Source: Rhizobium sp. NLR16a (GTDB lineage Bacteria > Pseudomonadota > Alphaproteobacteria > Rhizobiales > Rhizobiaceae). From it: a stretch of 64,000 nt of DNA. The stretch covers positions 124,001-188,000 of the forward strand of contig NZ_CP072870.1 in NCBI RefSeq assembly GCF_017948245.1, read 5' to 3'. A model generated the notes under the pieces. That model was not told where the DNA came from. It was given only the letters and a program-made list of their open reading frames with translations, and did not search any database. Positions 59,138-64,000 of this stretch are shown piece by piece; the first letter of the stretch is position 1; every line of letters starts with the position of its first letter. A program made the translations under genes and the position numbers.

Positions 59138-62100
59138 TCATCGCTGACCTTGCCCTCGCCTCGATTGCCCGGGCTTGAAGGTGATTGCCGCGTGATCGTT
59201 GGAAGCCTGCGGTTCGCTGTCGGGAGCTTTCGGTTCGGCTCGACGGAAAAGACGCTTGAGCGCCTCGTCCAGATCGTCGACGAAGGTGAAGATGACGGGG
59301 ATGACGATGAGGCTGAGGAAGGTCGACATCATCACGCCGCCGATCACCACGATCGCCATCGGCTGCCGGAAGCTTGAATCGCCGCCGGTCAGGCTGAGCG
59401 CGACCGGAAGCATGCCGCATGCCATGGCGATGGTGGTCATGACGATCGGCCGGGCGCGCTTGTGGCAGGCATCGACGAGGGCATCGAAGCGGGGCATGCC
59501 CTGGCGGCGCGACATGATCGCGTATTCGATCAACAGGATGGAGTTCTTCGTCACCACGCCCATCAGCATGAGCAGCCCGATGACGGCGGCCATCGAAAAG
59601 CTGGTTCCGGTCAGGACCAGCGGCACGAGCGCGCCGCCGAGCGAGAGCGGGAGTGCCATCAGCAGGGTGAGCGGCTGCAGGAAGTCGTGGAACAGCAGGA
59701 CGAGGACCGCATAAATGCAGAACACGCCGATCGCCATGGCCAGGGCAAAGCTCTGGAACAGCTCCGAACTGCGCTGAAGTTCACCCTGTTCGACGAGTGT
59801 CACGCCCGACGGCAGATGCTGGAGCGCCGGCAGCGCTTGCGCCTCGCGGTTGACGTCGCCGAGGATGCGGCCATTGAGCTCGACCGACACGGTGACATTG
59901 CGCATCCGGTCGATGCGGTCGATCTCGGAGGGGCTGCCGCTGATCCGGATATCGGCAATCGATCCGAGATCGACATTGCCGTTCGTGCCCGCCACCCGCA
60001 TGTTCTTGATATCGTCCAGGCTGGTGCGCGACTCCGGGCTGAAGCGGACGACGATCGGAACCTGGCGCTGCGGCAGGTTGAGCTTCGGCAGGTTGGCGGA
60101 ATATTCCCCATTCGTCGCCACGCGCGCGGCCTCGGCGATGGCGCTCGACGTCACCCCGAGCGCTGCGGCGCGCGCAAAGTCGGGCGTGATCTGGATCTCG
60201 GGCGCCTGCCTTGCCGCGGTCGATGTCACCGCTCCGATGCCGTTCAGCGTGCGGAGCTGTTCTTCGAGTGCGGTGCTTGCGCTGTCGAGGGCGTTGGCAT
60301 CGTCACTGGCAAGGGTGATCTCGAGCTTCGTGCCGTTGGCGCCGGCGCCGACGGCGACGCGCACGCCTGATAGAACCGAGAGAGCCTGCCGCATGGTGTT
60401 TTCGATTGCCGACTGCTTTCGGTCACGCTCGCCGATCGGCGTCAGCACGGCGACGATTGTGGCGGAATTGACGCTGCTCGTGGTGCTGGCGTCCGGGCCG
60501 CCGCCGCCCGAAGATGTGGAGCCGACCGAGGAGAAGACACGGGTGACGTCCGTGAGCTTGCCGACGATATCGGCGGCTTTTCTGGTCGCCGCATCGGTCT
60601 GCTCGATGGTGGCGCCCGGCTGCATGGTGAGCGTGATCTGGGTCCGCGCGTCGTCGGAAGCAGGCAGGAAGCCGGATTTCAGCAGTGGTATCGTGGAGAG
60701 CGAAAGTGCGACGACGACGGCGGTCACGGCCACCGTGGTCTTGCGGCGCTTCATAGCGGCCTTCACGATGGCCAGATAGGTGCGCATGATGCGGCAGTCC
60801 TTTTCCTCCGTCGGCGGGACAGCCTTCATCAAATAGGCAGCCATCATCGGCGTCAGCAGGCGTGCGACGACGAGCGAGGCGAGGACGGCGACGGCGGCGG
60901 TGACCCCGAACTGGCGGAACAGAAGCCCCGGAATGCCGCTCATGAACGCCGTCGGCAGGAAGACCGCGACCAGCGTGAAGGTGGTTGCAATGACGGCAAG
61001 CCCGATCTCGTTGGCGGCTTCGAGAGCGGCGTCGATCGGCCGTTTGCCCATCTGCAGATGGCGGGCGATGTTCTCGATCTCGACGATGGCGTCGTCGACG
61101 AGGATGCCGACCACCAGCGACAGCGCCAGCAGCGTGATGATATTCAGGCTGAAGCCGCAGAGGTACATGACCAGGAAGGTCGGGATCACTGACAGGGGCA
61201 GTGCCACGGCCGACAGGATCGTGGCGCGCCAGTCGCGAAGGAAGAGCCAGACGACGATGATCGCCAGGATCGCCCCTTCGAACAGCATGTGCATCGAACC
61301 GTCATAATTGTCGATGATCGGCCCGATCGTGCTGTAGGCTTCGTCGATCTGGACATTGGAATTTTTGGCGGCGAACTGCTTGATCGCCTTGTCGACATCG
61401 CCGGCGACGCCGCTGTCGGAAAAGCCGTTCGAGCGCTTGATCTCGACCGCGATCACCGGTTTGCCGTCGAGATAGGCCATCGAGGACCGCTCGGCGAAAC
61501 TGTCCGTTACCGATGCGACTTCGTCGAGGCGAACCTGCTGGCCGTTGGCCAAGGGAATTCTCAGTCCTTTCAGTGCCTCGACCGATGGCAGAGCGCCGAG
61601 CGTGCGCAGGGTTTGACGGGTGCCGCCGATTTCGCCGAGGCCGCCCGAAGTATCCGCCTGCACCGCCTTCAGCTGCGACGATACGGTCGCCGCAGTGACC
61701 CCGAGCGACGCCATCGTCGCGGGATCGAGATCGACGTGAATCTCGCGGTCGATCCCGCCGATGCGGTTGACTTGTCCGACGCCGGACACCGAAAGCAGCG
61801 CCTTGGTCAGATCATTGTCGACAAACCAGGAGAGCTCGGTTTCGTTGAGAGCAGTCGAGCGGATGGCATAAGTGACCAGCGCGGAGCTTTGGACCGTGAC
61901 CTTGGTGACGCTTGGTGTCTCCATCTGCGAAGGAAGATCACCCTTGACGCTGTCGACGGCGTTGCGGACTTCGTTGAGCGCCGCTTCGCTGTTTTTCTCC
62001 AGCTTGAAGGAAACCTTGATCGAGACGGTGCCGTCGGTGATGGTCGTGGTGATGTGGTCGAGATAGCTGAGCGAAGCCAAACTGTCTTCGATGGTGCGGG

Positions 62101-62290
62101 CGACCTCGGTTTCGAGCTGTGTCGGCGCTGCGCCGTCGAGCGTCGCTGTGACGCTGATCGTCGGAAGGTCCATATCGGGGAAGTTCTGGACCGCCAGGGT
62201 CTTGAAGGCCAAAAGCCCACCGACCGTCAGCATCACGAACAGCAAGATTGCCGGGACGGGGTTGCGGATCGACCATGCCGAGAAGTTCAT
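59138..62290 (-). CDS. RND-family multidrug efflux inner-membrane transporter
   Basis: 1050 residues, the normal size for AcrB/MexF-type pumps. MNFSAWSIRNPVPAILLFVMLTVGGLLAFKTLAVQNFPDMDLPTISVTATL gives the first membrane helix and start of the periplasmic porter domain; SLVVGILVDDAIVEIENIARHLQMG carries the paired proton-relay aspartates, and the second half repeats the layout (MGVVTKNSILLIEYAIMSRRQGM). It forms a tripartite pump with the adaptor encoded immediately upstream (start and stop share one base) and an outer-membrane channel not found here. Confidence 0.95.
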   Translation of the reverse strand: MNFSAWSIRNPVPAILLFVMLTVGGLLAFKTLAVQNFPDMDLPTISVTATLDGAAPTQLETEVARTIEDSLASLSYLDHITTTITDGTVSIKVSFKLEKNSEAALNEVRNAVDSVKGDLPSQMETPSVTKVTVQSSALVTYAIRSTALNETELSWFVDNDLTKALLSVSGVGQVNRIGGIDREIHVDLDPATMASLGVTAATVSSQLKAVQADTSGGLGEIGGTRQTLRTLGALPSVEALKGLRIPLANGQQVRLDEVASVTDSFAERSSMAYLDGKPVIAVEIKRSNGFSDSGVAGDVDKAIKQFAAKNSNVQIDEAYSTIGPIIDNYDGSMHMLFEGAILAIIVVWLFLRDWRATILSAVALPLSVIPTFLVMYLCGFSLNIITLLALSLVVGILVDDAIVEIENIARHLQMGKRPIDAALEAANEIGLAVIATTFTLVAVFLPTAFMSGIPGLLFRQFGVTAAVAVLASLVVARLLTPMMAAYLMKAVPPTEEKDCRIMRTYLAIVKAAMKRRKTTVAVTAVVVALSLSTIPLLKSGFLPASDDARTQITLTMQPGATIEQTDAATRKAADIVGKLTDVTRVFSSVGSTSSGGGGPDASTTSSVNSATIVAVLTPIGERDRKQSAIENTMRQALSVLSGVRVAVGAGANGTKLEITLASDDANALDSASTALEEQLRTLNGIGAVTSTAARQAPEIQITPDFARAAALGVTSSAIAEAARVATNGEYSANLPKLNLPQRQVPIVVRFSPESRTSLDDIKNMRVAGTNGNVDLGSIADIRISGSPSEIDRIDRMRNVTVSVELNGRILGDVNREAQALPALQHLPSGVTLVEQGELQRSSELFQSFALAMAIGVFCIYAVLVLLFHDFLQPLTLLMALPLSLGGALVPLVLTGTSFSMAAVIGLLMLMGVVTKNSILLIEYAIMSRRQGMPRFDALVDACHKRARPIVMTTIAMACGMLPVALSLTGGDSSFRQPMAIVVIGGVMMSTFLSLIVIPVIFTFVDDLDEALKRLFRRAEPKAPDSEPQASNDHAAITFKPGQSRRGQGQR

Positions 62291-63363
62291 CAGTTTTTCT
62301 CCGCGATCTTCACGAGGTCATTGTCCGAGAGGAATGCGCCGCCCGAGGTCACCACCTTCGACGTCCGATCTATGCCGGAGACGATTTCCACCTCGCCATT
62401 GTTGCGGCGGCCGGTTTCCACCCGGACCCTTTGCACCCGTTGATCCTCGCTCGCAGTGAAGACGTAACTGATCCCGTCCCGGAACACGATTGCGGTCTCG
62501 GGCACGGTCAGCGCCGGGGAGGTCTGCAGCTCGATTTTGCCCGTGACGTAAAGGCCCGTGCGTGGACGGGTGTCGGCCGGCAGCGTGACATAGACGATTG
62601 CCCGGCTGGTATCAGTGCTGACCGACGGCCCGACAAGCCTCACCTTGCCCTCGATGGCGTGGCCTTCAGGCCCGTTGACCTGGACGCTCAGGCCTTGTGA
62701 AATGCGTGGGAGGTAGCGAGCGGAAACCTCGGCCTGCCATTCGATCCGCTGCTGGCGAACCATGCGGAACAGTTCGGTGCCGGCGGAGACGACGGCGCCG
62801 AGATCGGCGGAACGCGACGTGATGAGGCCGTCGTCGACGGCCGCTATGGTCGTCTGCGCAACCTTGATCTTTTCGCTGTCGAGCGCGGCCTCTTCGGATG
62901 CAAGACTTGCCGTCGCCGTCTGCTCGTCGGCGAGATATTCGACGATCTTCTCGTCGGAGAGCGCCCCTGAAGGCTGGAGCTGCCGCGCCCGATCGGCATT
63001 GGCTTCGGCCATTGAAAGGCTTGCCTTGGCGGTCGCGACGGCGGCCTCCTGCTTGCGAAGATCGGCAAGCACGCTCTCCTGCGAAAGCCGCACGAGCGTC
63101 TGGCCCTTGGTGACGACCGAACCGATATCGACCAGAACATCGGTTATGCGCAGCCCGCTCGTCTCGGAGGCGATGACCGCCTCCTGCCACGGTTTCAGCC
63201 ATCCGCTCGCGGGAACGGTCTCAGGCCAGTCCCGCTGAGCCGGCGCCGTCAAAGAGACAGTGAGGGCGGTTGCCGCGGCCTGTTCCGCCATGGCGTTGCG
63301 GAGGGGAGCAAACAGCGCCATCGCAACGAAGGCGGAGGCGAATAGTCTGGAGGTTTTTCTCAA
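62290..63363 (-). CDS. RND efflux periplasmic adaptor (HlyD/AcrA family)
   Basis: 357 residues from TTG 63363, which has AAGGA eight bases upstream and places a signal-like sequence (LRKTSRLFASAFVAMALFAPLRNAMA) at the N-terminus; ATG 63438 or 63474 would give a non-secretory extension. The lipoyl-type half GWLKPWQEAVIASETSGLRITDVLVDIGSVVTKGQTLVRL, a helical hairpin (AKASLSMAEANADRARQLQ) and the beta-barrel/MP domains (LYVTGKIELQTSPALTVPETAIVF) are in standard order. It is transcribed divergently from the response-regulator gene. Confidence 0.9.
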   Translation of the reverse strand: MRKTSRLFASAFVAMALFAPLRNAMAEQAAATALTVSLTAPAQRDWPETVPASGWLKPWQEAVIASETSGLRITDVLVDIGSVVTKGQTLVRLSQESVLADLRKQEAAVATAKASLSMAEANADRARQLQPSGALSDEKIVEYLADEQTATASLASEEAALDSEKIKVAQTTIAAVDDGLITSRSADLGAVVSAGTELFRMVRQQRIEWQAEVSARYLPRISQGLSVQVNGPEGHAIEGKVRLVGPSVSTDTSRAIVYVTLPADTRPRTGLYVTGKIELQTSPALTVPETAIVFRDGISYVFTASEDQRVQRVRVETGRRNNGEVEIVSGIDRTSKVVTSGGAFLSDNDLVKIAEKN

Positions 63364-63497
63364 CGATGCATTCCTTGTCGTCAAGGCATCGGCGCCTTTT
63401 CCCGATCGGCGCCAATTCGACCAAGAATTACCGTTCATGCATGGCAACCGGGTCTCGGCGCGGGTCGATGTCATGACCGCTATGTAACGGGGCGAAC

Positions 63498-63525
63498 GTT
63501 AAGTGCGGTCAAGTTAGTGTTAAGT
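63498..63525. promoter_or_regulatory. GTTAAGT direct repeats between efflux operon and response regulator
   Basis: GTTAAGT at 63498-63504 and again at 63519-63525, centres 21 bases (two helical turns) apart, with AAGTTA between. Tandem direct repeats in such a divergent gap are typical binding sites of OmpR-family regulators. Confidence 0.5.
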
Positions 63526-63595
63526 TGGGTAAAACTTGGTCGCCTGAGCGTGTTTGTGCTGTATGGCTTGCCCGGCTTGATAATGGATGACGCGA

Positions 63596-64000
63596 ATGAA
63601 CAAGGTTCTCCTGATCGACGATGATGCGGAGCTGACGACACTTCTGCAGGAATATCTGGTCGAAGAAGGATATGACGTCGTAACGGACACGGATGGCCGC
63701 GCCGCCATTGCCGCGGCGGCCGGCAATACGGTCGACATCATCGTGCTCGACATCATGATGCCCCGGATGAACGGCATCGAAGTGCTGCAGCGGATCAGGA
63801 AGCTGAGCCAGGTTCCGGTGCTGATGCTGACGGCCAGAGGCGACGACGTGGACAGGATATCCGGTCTCAATCTCGGCGCCGACGACTATGTGCCGAAGCC
63901 ATGTTCGCCGGGCGAACTGGCCGCGAGGCTGCGCGCCATCCTGCGCCGGGCAGGTCAGCCGGCGGCCGGCATGTCCACAGACACGGTCAGGGCAGGGCGG
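63596..64000 (+). CDS. OmpR-family response regulator, 3' end beyond window
   Basis: First 135 residues of a two-component regulator. The receiver domain is complete: acidic pocket in VLLIDDDAE, phospho-acceptor Asp52 (IIVLDIMMPRMNG), Thr in LMLTARG and Lys101 (YVPKPC). GDDVDRISGLNLGADDYVPKP is close to CpxR-type receivers. The winged-helix output domain lies past the window, but length to the edge and the RAILRR linker support the OmpR class. It probably regulates the divergent RND pump in response to envelope stress. Confidence 0.88.
   Translation, partial: MNKVLLIDDDAELTTLLQEYLVEEGYDVVTDTDGRAAIAAAAGNTVDIIVLDIMMPRMNGIEVLQRIRKLSQVPVLMLTARGDDVDRISGLNLGADDYVPKPCSPGELAARLRAILRRAGQPAAGMSTDTVRAGR

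Noticed and set aside
61289..62443. Long plus-strand open frame across the RND gene
   Set aside because: Antisense shadow of the pump and adaptor genes; no ribosome-binding site and no family resemblance.

Overview
The window reads as part of a large repABC replicon of a rhizobial alphaproteobacterium (Rhizobium leguminosarum/etli-like). The evidence is a repA(partial)-repB-repC cassette at the left end with a parS palindrome and an antisense-RNA locus between repB and repC, high-GC coding with strong third-position bias, and dense ABC-transporter and catabolic operons typical of rhizobial megaplasmids. No tRNA, rRNA, CRISPR array or intact insertion sequence was seen. Two type II toxin-antitoxin modules are present (3.1-3.7 kb and 44.8-45.4 kb).

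Layout. 0-3.1 kb: replication and partition. 3.9-13.7 kb: an organosulfur-type salvage cluster (two flavin monooxygenases, M20 deacylase, GNAT acetyltransferase, a fused permease-ATPase with two binding proteins, a third monooxygenase, a DsbA/GST-kappa-like protein). Its content parallels the Bacillus subtilis ytmI/yxe operons for S-alkyl-cysteine salvage. 13.8-18.7 kb: an FMN reductase, small proteins, an RBBP9-like hydrolase and a TauABC-type sulfonate importer. Similar TCTA-N9-TAGA elements lie upstream of the first monooxygenase and of the FMN reductase, with a looser copy at tauA. 18.9-20.3 kb: an FAD/NAD(P)-binding protein. 20.4-33.0 kb: a GntR regulator with three copies of a TGGTAtgCCATAATA operator, then a long catabolic operon (DUF1185, alpha/beta hydrolase, flavin reductase plus LLM monooxygenase, aldehyde dehydrogenase, NIPSNAP, PotDBCA-like importer, succinate-semialdehyde-type dehydrogenase, PhnD-like cytosolic protein).

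33.0-44.5 kb (minus strand): a nine-gene surface-glycan operon. It encodes a sedoheptulose-7-phosphate isomerase-like SIS protein, a heptose kinase-like GHMP protein, and one 649-residue protein joining a sugar nucleotidyltransferase, a GmhB-like HAD phosphatase and a P-loop kinase. With these come a polyprenyl-phosphate-type GT2, a GT-C-like membrane protein, a flippase-like membrane protein, two sugar-nucleotide epimerase-type SDRs and a GMC oxidoreductase. Together they suggest synthesis of a nucleotide-activated (probably GDP-) heptose and its transfer through a lipid-linked sugar to an envelope acceptor. I consider this the most interesting system here.

45.4-53.1 kb: a LacI-controlled cluster for rhamnosides (ABC importer, GH78 alpha-L-rhamnosidase) with a strong 30-bp operator. 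53.1-58.9 kb: sugar-acid-type catabolism (DHDPS-family aldolase, GntR, M24 peptidase, IlvD/Edd dehydratase, RraA-family protein), including the 3' relic of a short-chain dehydrogenase fused into the start of the dehydratase. 59.1-64.0 kb: an RND efflux pump with its adaptor, divergent from an OmpR-type response regulator cut by the window edge. Hairpins follow four of the six ABC binding-protein genes, which suggests processing that favours binding-protein mRNA.
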